Shown here piece after piece: positions 7,486 to 15,701 of a stretch of 64,000 nt of DNA; the first letter of the stretch is position 1, and every line of letters begins with the position of its first letter. A model generated the notes under the pieces. That model made no database searches and had not been told where the DNA came from. It was given only the letters and a program-made list of their open reading frames with translations. This stretch comes from Acidimicrobiales bacterium (GTDB lineage Bacteria; Actinomycetota; Acidimicrobiia; Acidimicrobiales; SZUA-35), in assembly GCA_013003535.1 (NCBI GenBank), contig JABDIY010000167.1, positions 38,203 through 102,202 on the forward strand, in the 5' to 3' direction. The translations under genes were made by a program, and so were the position numbers.

Positions 7486-8786
7486 AGGAGCCGATCCGTT
7501 CCGGCGAGTACTCCATTGAGTGTCTGGCCGGTCGGTCGGAGGACCCGATCAATTCGTTGCTCAAGGTCCAAGGGGAGGGGTGCTCCAGTCCAGACGAGTT
7601 CGTGGTCGAAGGACTCCCGGTGGAAAATAGGCTCCGTGGTGAAGTCATAGTCGTCGGTTTGCATCGATGGGACTGCAACGATCTCCATGATCTTGCGGCG
7701 GCCACCGCCACCGCCTTCGACGGCCGCGGATGGCTCTTTGGCGGTATGGACAACGAGATCGATGATGCTGGAGAAGACCGAACGGATTTGATCTGCTGCG
7801 ACGTTGGGACCAGCCATGACCGCAGTGGAAACCAGCGCCTGAAGACCTTGGCGGGCGTTGTTGGCGTGGATGGTGCTGATCATGCCCGCGCCGGCGTTAC
7901 CGGCTCGCGTCAATTCGTAGGCCTCGGCTCCGCGAACTTCACCCACCACGATGAGATCGGGGCGCATGCCCAGCGAGATCTTCACGAGATCGCGCAAGTT
8001 CACCTCGTTGGCGCCTTCCGGTCCGGCTTGGCGGGTCTTCCAGCGAGCTGCATGAAGGTGATCCACCGATACCTCAGGGGTCTCTTCACAGGCGATGACC
8101 CGGAGCGTGGAAGGAGCCGAGCGCAGCATCGCGTTTACCAGCGTCGTCTTGCCCGAGCCCGGTTGCCCTGTGACGATCACGCCGGTGGGGGTAGCCATGA
8201 CCGCAGTGAGGAGACTGGCAGCGGCGGGACTGATCGCGTGCCATTCCATGAGTTCCTTGAAGGTCTCGCGTTTTGACAGATATCGGCGAATCGTGACGTC
8301 GATAACGTCGGCGATCGGAGGCAACACCACACCGATTCGGGCGCTTCCACCCAGAATCTGGGCCTGAACGACGGGGCGGCTCTCATCGGCAGCTTGGCCC
8401 ACGGTGGCCAAGAGTTTGTGGACCACGTGCGTCACCTCCTCTTCGCTCACAGGATCGGGCCAGGCCAACATGCGGCCGGTGATGTCGACGTACATCACGT
8501 TCGATCCGTGGATGATGAGCTCCTCGTATGCCAGCGACCCGTCGAGGAAGGGCGTGAGTGGTCCGTACTCCAGCAGGCTCCGCGTCAGACGGTTCATCAT
8601 CCCCGATGGGTCGGAGAGCGGACGACGGCTACCGCCAGAGGTGGCGTCGGCCTGATACTGGTTGACCAGTTTCTGAATAAGGGTGCGGACTTCGCTGAGT
8701 TCGCGGAGGTCAATGCTCCGGATGCGGATCGCTTCTAGGGCTTGGTGGCGGAGATCTTCGTAGGCATCGGCGGGGGCGAGGCTCAT
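7482..8786 (-). CDS. tadA: TadA/CpaF-like pilus assembly ATPase
   Basis: A 434-residue CpaF/TadA-type secretion ATPase that powers assembly, and perhaps retraction, of Flp pili from the cytoplasmic face. Walker A is GQPGSGKTTLVNAML (near residue 208), the Walker B region is DLIVVGEVRGAEAYE, and the His box reads STIHANNARQGLQAL. The N-terminal domain includes YGPLTPFLDG, typical of the family. The C-terminal tail from about residue 360 contains a short glycine-rich stretch (VEGGGGGRRKIM). It overlaps tadZ and tadB by 4 bases each. Confidence 0.92.
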   Translation of the reverse strand: MSLAPADAYEDLRHQALEAIRIRSIDLRELSEVRTLIQKLVNQYQADATSGGSRRPLSDPSGMMNRLTRSLLEYGPLTPFLDGSLAYEELIIHGSNVMYVDITGRMLAWPDPVSEEEVTHVVHKLLATVGQAADESRPVVQAQILGGSARIGVVLPPIADVIDVTIRRYLSKRETFKELMEWHAISPAAASLLTAVMATPTGVIVTGQPGSGKTTLVNAMLRSAPSTLRVIACEETPEVSVDHLHAARWKTRQAGPEGANEVNLRDLVKISLGMRPDLIVVGEVRGAEAYELTRAGNAGAGMISTIHANNARQGLQALVSTAVMAGPNVAADQIRSVFSSIIDLVVHTAKEPSAAVEGGGGGRRKIMEIVAVPSMQTDDYDFTTEPIFHRESFDHELVWTGAPLPLDLEQRIDRVLRPTGQTLNGVLAGTDRLL

Positions 8787-10048
8787 GAGGCGGCTCTTTC
8801 AATTGGCGATGCGGGAGTTACGGCGCGCTCGAATATGGCGGTTCGCCGCCAAGCCAGACGGGATTTCGGAGCACCGGTGAGGGTTGCCAGCTGTCTCAGG
8901 AAGGGCCCCTTGGCGATGGTCGTGGCGTCCCACGCCGCCCGCTCAACGCGGCGATCAGTGGGGACGAAGGTAATGGTGTTCAGGCGATCGCCCGTGATAT
9001 TGAGCAACTCCTCATGCAGCTGCAAGCAACGAGAGGGGTTCGAAGGCGCCTGGTTGAGCACCACATCCACGAGGGTGTTGTCGGCCAGCATGACCGCGTC
9101 TACCAGCCAGTCCACGAAGTGCAGGAGACCGGTGGGTGAGGCGTCGGCGACTCCGATCACTCGGTCCGCTCGTTTGATGACTTGACGGCTCACCTCATAG
9201 CGCGGCGTGCCCGGGAGTTCTTCGAGATTGGACCCGACTTTGGCGATCACGTGGGTGTAGCGCTGGGTCAGCTCGTCGAGCAGTGTGACAGCTTCGTCGG
9301 CCCGCAGCAGCGACCAGTCATCCCGGGACGCGAGGCCGGCAATCACGTGGAACGGCAGGTCGCCTTGCCCCAACTTGGATCGAGCGGTGCATGATTCGAG
9401 GGTGCGTTCGCTGATGTCCCCGAGACTTGCTGAGGGACGGCGGACGGCATCGACAGCGGTGACGATGTGGGGATGAATCGACAGACCGAGTCTCCGGGCG
9501 ATCGCCGGATGGTTTTCGTCGGTGTCCACGAGTACGGCTGAGTCGCCGCTCCATAGCTGAGCCAATCCAACTGCGACCTCGGTACTACCGGCTCCCGATG
9601 GTCCGCCGACGGCAGTTATCCGCCGCTCCTCGATGGGGGTGAGATCCTCATAGGCATCAAGCAGGGCTCGGTCGTCTTGAACCTGGACGCGGTCTGGACG
9701 ATGGTCGCGGAGGAAGGCGATCAAGGCGTCGGTCGGCAGGTCGGCCCGGACAACGCGGTGGATGCCGTTCTCGCGAAGGAAGTCCTGGCCGTAGCCATCA
9801 CCCTCGGTTGGATCGAACATTCCCACGACGCATTTGCCGGCGCCGTGGAGAGAGCTGACGACACCAGCGTTGATCCAGCTTGTGTCGTCGTCCACAATCA
9901 CGATGTCAACAAGATCGGCCATTGCCTGATGGCGATCTCGGACCAACTCCACGACAACGTCCGATTCGTGATCCCGAACCTGACGCTGCAGAGCGGATCG
10001 CCAATCGCGATTGCTGAGGGCGGCCGCTATGAGCAAGGGCGCGCTCAT
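8783..10048 (-). CDS. tadZ: TadZ/CpaE-like ATPase-fold protein
   Basis: A 421-residue two-domain protein. The N-terminal part resembles an atypical receiver domain (DLVDIVIVDDDTSWINAG), and the second half has a MinD/ParA-like fold beginning AVGGPSGAGSTEVAVGLAQL. Both P-loop lysines of the usual KGGVGKT motif are absent; CpaE/TadZ proteins often lose the second but usually keep a basic residue at the first. The switch region VDTDENHPAIARRLG is kept. Known relatives localise the pilus machine at the cell pole. It is the second gene of the operon, overlapping its neighbours by 4 bases. Confidence 0.82.
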   Translation of the reverse strand: MSAPLLIAAALSNRDWRSALQRQVRDHESDVVVELVRDRHQAMADLVDIVIVDDDTSWINAGVVSSLHGAGKCVVGMFDPTEGDGYGQDFLRENGIHRVVRADLPTDALIAFLRDHRPDRVQVQDDRALLDAYEDLTPIEERRITAVGGPSGAGSTEVAVGLAQLWSGDSAVLVDTDENHPAIARRLGLSIHPHIVTAVDAVRRPSASLGDISERTLESCTARSKLGQGDLPFHVIAGLASRDDWSLLRADEAVTLLDELTQRYTHVIAKVGSNLEELPGTPRYEVSRQVIKRADRVIGVADASPTGLLHFVDWLVDAVMLADNTLVDVVLNQAPSNPSRCLQLHEELLNITGDRLNTITFVPTDRRVERAAWDATTIAKGPFLRQLATLTGAPKSRLAWRRTAIFERAVTPASPIERAAS

Positions 10049-10719
10049 GGTCGTTCTGCTCCGGCGGATTCACTCGTGGTTGAATCGCCAGGAACTGCAG
10101 TCCCAGGATCACCAATGTTGGATATCACGGCTGATCCGGTGTTTCGGACGACGTGGAGCGGTCCTTCCCGTTGCGCCTCGGCCAGTCGCAAAGCGTCAAC
10201 GTCGGAAACCTGCACGGTGATGAAGCTGTCACCCGAAGTCGCAAAACCATCGGTAGCCGCCGTTGAGGTGCCCTCGATTGCCAGACCGATAGCAACATAG
10301 ACGGCACGTCGATCTTGATCGAAACCGATGATGTCCACCCTGTCGTAGCGTTTCAAATGAAGCGCGTTCACGTGATAGGCGTCGACGGGCACTGCGAAGA
10401 TGCGGAAACTCCGGCGATCCTCATCGATCAGGTCACTTTTCATGATCGGGCTGCCCGCTTCGAGAGTGCGCACCAAGACCTTGCCGTCGATGTCACTCTC
10501 TGTAGCAAAGTTTTCTAGACCAGGAGTTTTGGAGCTTATGGTCCGGATCACCGGTGAAATAGACCCGACCTCGGATCGTTCGCCGGCATACACCACGGCG
10601 ACGGTCTCCGATTTGTCCTGCAAAGCCCCGTTCACCAGCACGAACGTAAGGAGACCGGCCAGAACCATGAGTCCGTGGGCCAACGTGAAGCGGGCCGGGA
10701 CTCGAGAAGTTATCGCCAT
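10045..10719 (-). CDS. cpaB: CpaB/RcpC-like SAF-domain pilus protein
   Basis: First gene of the tad operon: 224 residues with one N-terminal membrane anchor (FTLAHGLMVLAGLLTFVLV) and an exported SAF-type domain (VLVRTLEAGSPIMKSDL, then FAVPVDAYHVNALHLKRYDRV), as in CpaB/RcpC, which helps stabilise the pilus in the envelope. The tail is Ser/Thr-rich. I chose ATG 10719 over the longer frame to 10851 because the extension is unusually basic and because a TACGTT hexamer sits exactly 7 bases before this ATG. There is no secretin gene nearby, as expected for a monoderm. Confidence 0.8.
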   Translation of the reverse strand: MAITSRVPARFTLAHGLMVLAGLLTFVLVNGALQDKSETVAVVYAGERSEVGSISPVIRTISSKTPGLENFATESDIDGKVLVRTLEAGSPIMKSDLIDEDRRSFRIFAVPVDAYHVNALHLKRYDRVDIIGFDQDRRAVYVAIGLAIEGTSTAATDGFATSGDSFITVQVSDVDALRLAEAQREGPLHVVRNTGSAVISNIGDPGTAVPGDSTTSESAGAERP

Positions 10720-10726
10720 GACGGAC

Positions 10727-10732
10727 AACGTA
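10727..10732 (-). promoter_or_regulatory. Predicted -10 element of the tad operon (leaderless)
   Basis: Read on the minus strand this is TACGTT followed by 7 bases and the ATG of the cpaB-like gene, so transcription should begin at or next to the start codon. No Shine-Dalgarno sequence is present. I see no convincing -35. The 117-base divergent region to 10837 also serves the HTH gene on the other strand. Confidence 0.6.
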
Positions 10733-10836
10733 GGTTTCCTCGTTGCCGGTCGTGAGAGCCGTTGGATCCTTTGCAATACCACACAGCGTGAAGTGTAACG
10801 TCTTGCGTTAACAGTAAACAACTTCATTCTATTCAA

Positions 10837-11085
10837 ATGACACGGAAACAATCACCGGACGCACCGTTACAACCGGAGGTCTGGCCGACCTATCCGGCGT
10901 TGCTGACAATTGCCCAGGTGGCGACCCTTTTGCAGGTCCATGAGCGCACAATCCCCAATCTCATCCGCAACGAGGGTCTCCCCACCTCCCTCACCAGTCT
11001 CCGCACTCGTCGAGTCCACAAGTCTCGGCTGTGGAATTGGCTCCGAGACAACGAACGCTGGCAGCCGTCTGACTTCAACTCTTAA
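10837..11085 (+). CDS. Excisionase-family helix-turn-helix protein
   Basis: An 82-residue DNA-binding protein of the HTH_17/excisionase (MerR-like winged helix) class: LTIAQVATLLQVHERTI forms the helix-turn-helix and the RTRRVHKSRLWNWL stretch the wing and following helix. It is divergent from the tad operon across 117 bases, a common place for a direct regulator. A possible promoter is TTGCGT (10803-10808), 16 bases, CATTCT (10825-10830), placing the start site 6 bases on, at the ATG. It could be an activator or repressor of the pilus operon; no phage or integrase is nearby, so an excision role is unlikely. Confidence 0.75.
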   Translation: MTRKQSPDAPLQPEVWPTYPALLTIAQVATLLQVHERTIPNLIRNEGLPTSLTSLRTRRVHKSRLWNWLRDNERWQPSDFNS

Positions 11086-11118
11086 CTGCGTCCGTTTCGC
11101 CCAAGTCCCGGAACTACC

Positions 11119-11146
11119 TTACACATCAGTAGTTATCTGATAGGAT
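11119..11146 (+). promoter_or_regulatory. Predicted promoter of the second HTH gene (leaderless)
   Basis: TTACAC at 11119-11124, a 16-base spacer and TAGGAT at 11141-11146 make a near-consensus vegetative promoter. Six bases separate TAGGAT from the ATG at 11153, so the transcript should start on the start codon. This is the clearest complete -35/-10 pair among the leaderless sites in the window. Confidence 0.7.
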
Positions 11147-11152
11147 GGGGAT

Positions 11153-11398
11153 ATGAGCGATGAAAACGATGGCTATGAAGCAGTACGAGCAAACTACCCC
11201 GCAATTCTCACCACGGCCCAGGTAGCGGAAATGCTCGATCTCAACGTTCGCACCGTGCTCAACATGGCGGGAGACGGACGCCTCCCGGCCAGCCGCCTCG
11301 CTGGCTCCCGTAAGTTCCACTTCTCCCGAGACCAGATCATCGCCACGCTCAAAGAAAATACCGTTACTCCAACGGCCAAGAAAGTCAAGGCCAACTAG
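11153..11398 (+). CDS. Excisionase/BldC-like helix-turn-helix protein
   Basis: An 81-residue small DNA-binding protein with the same architecture as the gene before it: LTTAQVAEMLDLNVRTVLNM is the helix-turn-helix and LAGSRKFHFSRDQIIATL the wing and last helix; the tail is lysine-rich (TAKKVKAN). The two proteins align through NYPAILTTAQVA and TYPALLTIAQVA, so they look like diverged paralogs. It has its own leaderless promoter and is followed after 3 bases by the Sm-like-repeat protein, with which it is probably co-transcribed. A regulatory role at the pilus locus is inference. Confidence 0.8.
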   Translation: MSDENDGYEAVRANYPAILTTAQVAEMLDLNVRTVLNMAGDGRLPASRLAGSRKFHFSRDQIIATLKENTVTPTAKKVKAN

Positions 11399-11401
11399 GC
11401 C

Positions 11402-11932
11402 ATGTCCGGCGGGTCTCGTTTCGGCGACGACGAACGGATCGCCCAAGAACTCCGCCTCCAGCAACGTGAGTATCTGGAAGAAGTTGAGAACGCGGTGGCC
11501 GAAACCGAAGCCGCCACTACCACCCTGGAAGCTCGCCTGCTCCACCTCGGTAATCGTTCGGTAGAAGTCACCATCGAAATCGGGGAGATGGACCTGCGGG
11601 GCAAGATCGTCCACATCTCGCCGGAATTCGTGACCCTGCGCAGCCCTAGTAACGAAGAGTTCGGAGTGGTGCTCAACCGCGTGGAAGCCATTCGTTTCGG
11701 CCCCGCACTTGGCGCACCGGCGCCGGTCCAGAGGGGCTACCCGCAGACACTCTTGGCCAGACTTCGAGAGCTGTGGACCGCCGAGGAGCGCTGCACCATC
11801 GGCAGAGTCAGCAGTTCGGCCATCGTGGGAACAATCCAGGCCGTCACCGAAGGCCACCTGGAACTCTCCGATGGCCGAGGCGCCAACTGGCTACTTCCAC
11901 TGGAAACCGTCGCCTGGATCGGTCCCCCGTAA
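11402..11932 (+). CDS. Hypothetical protein with coiled coil and two Sm-like beta repeats
   Basis: A 176-residue protein of no family I can name. Residues about 8-50 are strongly helical and charged (DDERIAQELRLQQREYLEEV), probably a coiled coil. Two similar beta-rich segments follow: VTIEIGEMDLRGKIVHISPE to VEAIRF (about 56-100), and CTIGRVSSSAIVGTIQAVTE to VAWIGPP (about 133-176). Each has the short-strand pattern with a central G-x-I-x2-V turn that resembles an Sm/Hfq-type small beta barrel. It lies 3 bases after the HTH gene. RNA or protein binding is possible but untested. Confidence 0.7.
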   Translation: MSGGSRFGDDERIAQELRLQQREYLEEVENAVAETEAATTTLEARLLHLGNRSVEVTIEIGEMDLRGKIVHISPEFVTLRSPSNEEFGVVLNRVEAIRFGPALGAPAPVQRGYPQTLLARLRELWTAEERCTIGRVSSSAIVGTIQAVTEGHLELSDGRGANWLLPLETVAWIGPP

Positions 11933-11937
11933 CCTTT

Positions 11938-12366
11938 CTACCCGGCGAAGACCGTTTCGTCGAAGACGATGCCGTTCTCGAGCGTCTTGTGCACGGGGCA
12001 ACGCTGGGCAATTTCGTGCAACCGTTTCCTGGTCGCTTCATCGAAGTCGCCGTCGATGAAGATCTGCGATGTCACCCGATCCACCATTCCCGAATGCGAA
12101 TCGTCGCATTGCTCACAGTCCTTCGCGTGCACCCGGTCATGGGTGTAACTCACCGACAGCGAACTGATCGGGATGTTCTTCCGTTTGGCATACATCGTGA
12201 GGGTGATCGTGGTGCAGGCAGCCAGAGATCCCAGCAGATAGTCATAGGGATTGGGGCCGGTGTTATCGCCGCCTAGGTCAACGGGCTCATCGGCCCGCCA
12301 CACATGGGTCCCGTTGGTGATGTCGATACGGTAGTTGCCGACTTGCTCTGCGGTAATCGTTGTCAT
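11938..12366 (-). CDS. OsmC family protein
   Basis: A 142-residue OsmC/Ohr-superfamily protein, probably a thiol peroxidase acting on organic hydroperoxides. The two reactive cysteines are present: one in LGSLAACTTITL and one in RCPVHKTLENG, the positions typical of OsmC. An extra CEQCDD pair lies between them. ATG 12366 (MTTITAEQV) is preferred to the TTG two codons upstream. It converges on the Sm-like gene, with 5 bases between the stop codons and no terminator. Confidence 0.88.
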   Translation of the reverse strand: MTTITAEQVGNYRIDITNGTHVWRADEPVDLGGDNTGPNPYDYLLGSLAACTTITLTMYAKRKNIPISSLSVSYTHDRVHAKDCEQCDDSHSGMVDRVTSQIFIDGDFDEATRKRLHEIAQRCPVHKTLENGIVFDETVFAG

Positions 12367-12438
12367 GCCCAAGCCAAACCAACGATGCCAAGGTCTTGTT
12401 CCACTCCGAGCTCGAACCCGGCGGTCCCCCTGGCCGAA

Positions 12439-13350
12439 CTACTCAGTCAATACCGACGGAACTACGAGCTGCTCCCCGGGGTAGATCAGGTCCGGGTTGC
12501 CAGACGCGATGGTGGTGCGGTTGACCTCGACCAGCTGACGCCAGTAGGAAGCGACTTGGGAGATGGTAGGAGAACTGCCTGTGACGAAAGTCAGGTGAGC
12601 GTCGGCAATAGCCCAGAAGTTGTCGCCTTCCACCACAACGTGCACGATGGCATCGGGCGCCGTGACCGTTGGCTCGCTGATCCCGTGATCAGCCGCACCA
12701 TCGCCCGGCTCGTCGTTCTGCAAGCCATCGACCAGACCAGGAGCGAGCGAACTACCGGCCTCGACATCAAGACCGGTTGAGTCAGCCGGCGATGCGCTTG
12801 AATCGGCGAGCAGGGTGGCGGGCCCAGCGTCGCTCAGCGTTCCGACCCCGGCGGAGATTGTGGGCGCTTGCTCCACTGGATCGCCGTCTTTGGAGACAGC
12901 GGAGTCAGCGGAGTCGGCGAGAAGTTCGCCGTCTTCATGTCCATTGGAAAGAACTTCGATTCGAGGTGGGGCCACCTGGTCGGCACCGGGAGAACAGGCG
13001 GCGGGAAGGGCAATGACCGACACTGCCAGCATGGCTTCAGCCAGCTGCCGGGACCCCGGAAGGGTGATCCGGCGGACCCAGAATTCTGAGGACCGGGCGG
13101 GCGATCGAAGTACCAGCACCCAAACCACGAGACTGAGCGCCAGCCACAGCGTCAGACCGGTGGCCATCCACCAAGCGCCGACCGACACCAATACTTCAGG
13201 GTCGGTGGGGAGAACCGAGGGCCGGACCGAAGGAGACGCGGTTGCCAAGGCCACCACGGCGATTCCGAGACCGCCACCCACGCCGAGTTGGGACAGCCGG
13301 GGTTGGGGTTCAGTGAGCTCCCTTCGGGGTTTCCACACCTCTATACGCAT
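12439..13350 (-). CDS. LysM-domain membrane protein
   Basis: A 303-residue protein with hydrophobic segments near the N-terminus (GGGLGIAVVALATAS and GLTLWLALSLVVWVLVL), a further hydrophobic stretch ending in VIALPAACS that could be a membrane helix, a long acidic Asp/Ser/Ala-rich linker, and a C-terminal LysM domain from about residue 246 (VVVEGDNFWAIADAHL to NPDLIYPGEQLVVP). LysM domains bind peptidoglycan or chitin-like glycans, so the protein probably links the membrane to the cell wall. I chose ATG 13350 because TACACT lies exactly 7 bases before it; the 36-residue upstream extension is unlikely. Confidence 0.8.
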   Translation of the reverse strand: MRIEVWKPRRELTEPQPRLSQLGVGGGLGIAVVALATASPSVRPSVLPTDPEVLVSVGAWWMATGLTLWLALSLVVWVLVLRSPARSSEFWVRRITLPGSRQLAEAMLAVSVIALPAACSPGADQVAPPRIEVLSNGHEDGELLADSADSAVSKDGDPVEQAPTISAGVGTLSDAGPATLLADSSASPADSTGLDVEAGSSLAPGLVDGLQNDEPGDGAADHGISEPTVTAPDAIVHVVVEGDNFWAIADAHLTFVTGSSPTISQVASYWRQLVEVNRTTIASGNPDLIYPGEQLVVPSVLTE

Positions 13351-13357
13351 GTCATTG

Positions 13358-13363
13358 AGTGTA
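13358..13363 (-). promoter_or_regulatory. Predicted -10 element of the LysM gene (leaderless)
   Basis: Minus-strand TACACT followed by 7 bases and ATG 13350, with no Shine-Dalgarno sequence. It lies in the divergent region shared with the helicase gene. Confidence 0.6.
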
Positions 13364-13445
13364 AACGAACGTATATCAAATACTCCAAGGGCAGATTGAC
13401 CCTGCTTGCCATCGACTCGCACCTCTGTGTAGGGTGTGGGAACAT

Positions 13446-15551
13446 ATGTTCGAATCAACTGTCATCGATGCTGTCCTCCCGGCCTCCGAGCCAGTCCCCT
13501 CGGCATCGCTGGACGGACTGAACTCGGCTCAGCGGGCCGCCGTCCACCACGACACCGGTCCCCTCCTCATCGTGGCGGGAGCCGGCACCGGCAAGACCAA
13601 GACGCTGGTGTCTCGTGTTCTCCGTCTGATCGAAGAGGGCGCCGAACCCAACCGCATCCTGCTACTCACCTTCACCCGCCGATCCTCATCAGAAATGCTG
13701 CAGCGGGTTCGGGCAGCATCCAGCAATCGAGCGGCCGGCCAAGTGTGGGGTGGCACGTTCCACTCGGTAGCCAACCGGCTTCTTCGCCAGTTTGGCGCGT
13801 CCGCCGGTCTACCGCCCAACTTCACCGTGCTGGACGCCAGTGATGCCACCGACCTCTTCGGCATGGTCAGGACCGAAGAAGGATTCGGGGAACGGTCCAA
13901 GCGGTTTCCCCGGGCGAACACCATCGCTGGCATCTACACCCGCCTGGTCAGCAGCCAAGCGAAACTGGCCGACGTCCTAGAGGTCGACTTTCCGTGGTGC
14001 GCCGACCATGCCGAGGATCTGAAGCCTCTCTTCGAGGCCTACACCAAACGCAAACGAGCCAATGCCGTTCTGGACTACGACGACCTCCTGCTGTTCTGGC
14101 GGGCCATCACCAAAAGTTCGCTGGGACCGGTGCTGCAAGACCTTTTCGATCACATCCTGATCGACGAGTACCAGGACACCAATCCAATCCAGGCCGACAT
14201 CGTTGAAGGCATGTGCTCGGCCACCACCCAGCTCTGCGCGGTAGGCGACGATGCGCAGGCCATCTACGGCTTCCGCTCGGCCACGGTGGCAAACATGTGG
14301 AACTTTGCTGAACGCTTCGAAGGCGCAACCACCATCACGCTGGAGCAGAACTACCGCTCCACCTCGCCCATTCTGCGCGCCGCCAATGCGGTGATCGCCC
14401 AACCGATCGGTGGGAAGAAGCCCCACTTCTCCAAGGAACTCTGGAGCTCGATCCCCGGGGGCTCGGTCCCCCGCCTGGTCACCTGCCACGACGAAACCGC
14501 CCAGAGCGCCTGGGTGGTGGACAACATACTGGATTCCCGGGAACGCGGCATCGATCTACGCGATCAGGCGGTGCTGTTCCGGGCCGGCCACCACAGCAAC
14601 GGCCTCGAACTGGAGCTGACCCGAAGAGACGTCCCGTTCGTGAAATACGGTGGACTCAAGCACCTGGAGTCCGCGCACGTGAAAGACTTGTTGTCGCTTT
14701 TGCGAATACTCGACAACCCGGCTGACCAGTTGGCGTGGCATCGGGTGCTCTCCTCACTGGAAGGGGTAGGACCGGCAACCGAACGGCGCCTGGTGGCCGA
14801 ACTGGGGATCGGTTCGGATGCGGTGGATCCCTTGCGACGTTTCCTCTCTGGCGAAGGACAGGTAAGTTCCGCCGCGGACCAACAGTTCACCGAACTCCGG
14901 TCTGCCCTGACTGATTGCGTCGGCGACGGGAGTGAGTCCGCCAGCCTTTCGCCCGCCGCTCAAATCAATCGGCTTCGACCGTTTTGCGAGTTGATCTTCG
15001 CCAACAAGTACGACAATTCCGTGGCCCGTCTGGCCGACCTCGATGCGCTGGCCACGACCGCCGAGACCTACAACTCGCGCAGCCGGATGCTGGTGGAACT
15101 CACGCTCGACCCCCCGTCGGTCACCGGCGACTGGGCCGGACCACCCCACCTCGACGATGACTGGCTCACCCTCTCCACCATCCACTCCGCCAAAGGTCTG
15201 GAGTGGCGGCACGTGTTTCTCCTCCATGCGGCCGACGGCAACATTCCCTCCGATATGGCAATCGGCGACAACGACGGCATGGCCGAAGAGCTCCGACTCC
15301 TGTATGTGGCAATGACCCGAGCCAAGGAAGAACTGAGCATCTCGTTCCCACTCCGCTATCACGTGAACCGATTCGGGTCCGATGATCGTCACGTTTACGC
15401 CCAGCTCAGCCGCTTCGTCGAACCGACCGTGGAACACTTCCACGTCATCGGCGACAAAATCGCAGAAGCCATCGACCTCCGCACCCCGGTTGGCGCCGCC
15501 ACCGGCGTGGCCGAACAAGTGGACTCCATGCTCGCCAGCCTCTGGGACTAA
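13446..15551 (+). CDS. UvrD/Rep-family ATP-dependent DNA helicase
   Basis: A 701-residue superfamily 1A helicase that should unwind DNA 3' to 5' during repair or restart. All main motifs are visible: the Q-motif region LNSAQRAAV, motif I VAGAGTGKTKTL, motif II LIDEYQDTN, motif III GDDAQAIYGFRSA, motif IV LEQNYRST, motif V STIHSAKGLEW and motif VI LLYVAMTRAKEEL. The length is typical of compact actinobacterial UvrD paralogs. The frame also offers GTG at 13434; ATG 13446 is preferred because a possible promoter (TTGCCA 13406, TAGGGT 13430-13435) would start transcription between them. Which UvrD-type paralog it is cannot be decided here. Confidence 0.9.
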   Translation: MFESTVIDAVLPASEPVPSASLDGLNSAQRAAVHHDTGPLLIVAGAGTGKTKTLVSRVLRLIEEGAEPNRILLLTFTRRSSSEMLQRVRAASSNRAAGQVWGGTFHSVANRLLRQFGASAGLPPNFTVLDASDATDLFGMVRTEEGFGERSKRFPRANTIAGIYTRLVSSQAKLADVLEVDFPWCADHAEDLKPLFEAYTKRKRANAVLDYDDLLLFWRAITKSSLGPVLQDLFDHILIDEYQDTNPIQADIVEGMCSATTQLCAVGDDAQAIYGFRSATVANMWNFAERFEGATTITLEQNYRSTSPILRAANAVIAQPIGGKKPHFSKELWSSIPGGSVPRLVTCHDETAQSAWVVDNILDSRERGIDLRDQAVLFRAGHHSNGLELELTRRDVPFVKYGGLKHLESAHVKDLLSLLRILDNPADQLAWHRVLSSLEGVGPATERRLVAELGIGSDAVDPLRRFLSGEGQVSSAADQQFTELRSALTDCVGDGSESASLSPAAQINRLRPFCELIFANKYDNSVARLADLDALATTAETYNSRSRMLVELTLDPPSVTGDWAGPPHLDDDWLTLSTIHSAKGLEWRHVFLLHAADGNIPSDMAIGDNDGMAEELRLLYVAMTRAKEELSISFPLRYHVNRFGSDDRHVYAQLSRFVEPTVEHFHVIGDKIAEAIDLRTPVGAATGVAEQVDSMLASLWD

Positions 15552-15701
15552 GTCCAGCGTCCGAGCGAGTAACCTGTCCACGTACGTTCCTGACCAGGAA
15601 TTTCTCTAAGGTCATTACTTGGTACTCCCGCGGAACGCAGTTCCGGGAGACCACGTGGCTGGAACATCGGCTACGAAGCGGCAACAGAAAGAACCCCATC
15701 G

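Noticed and set aside
10837..11398. Phage or integrative element suggested by excisionase-type HTH genes
   Set aside because: No integrase, attachment repeat, tRNA or foreign base composition nearby; BldC-like regulators share this fold.
14754..15581. Long minus-strand frame inside the helicase gene
   Set aside because: It mirrors the helicase coding sequence, which has all its motifs; the composition is typical of an antisense shadow in GC-rich DNA.
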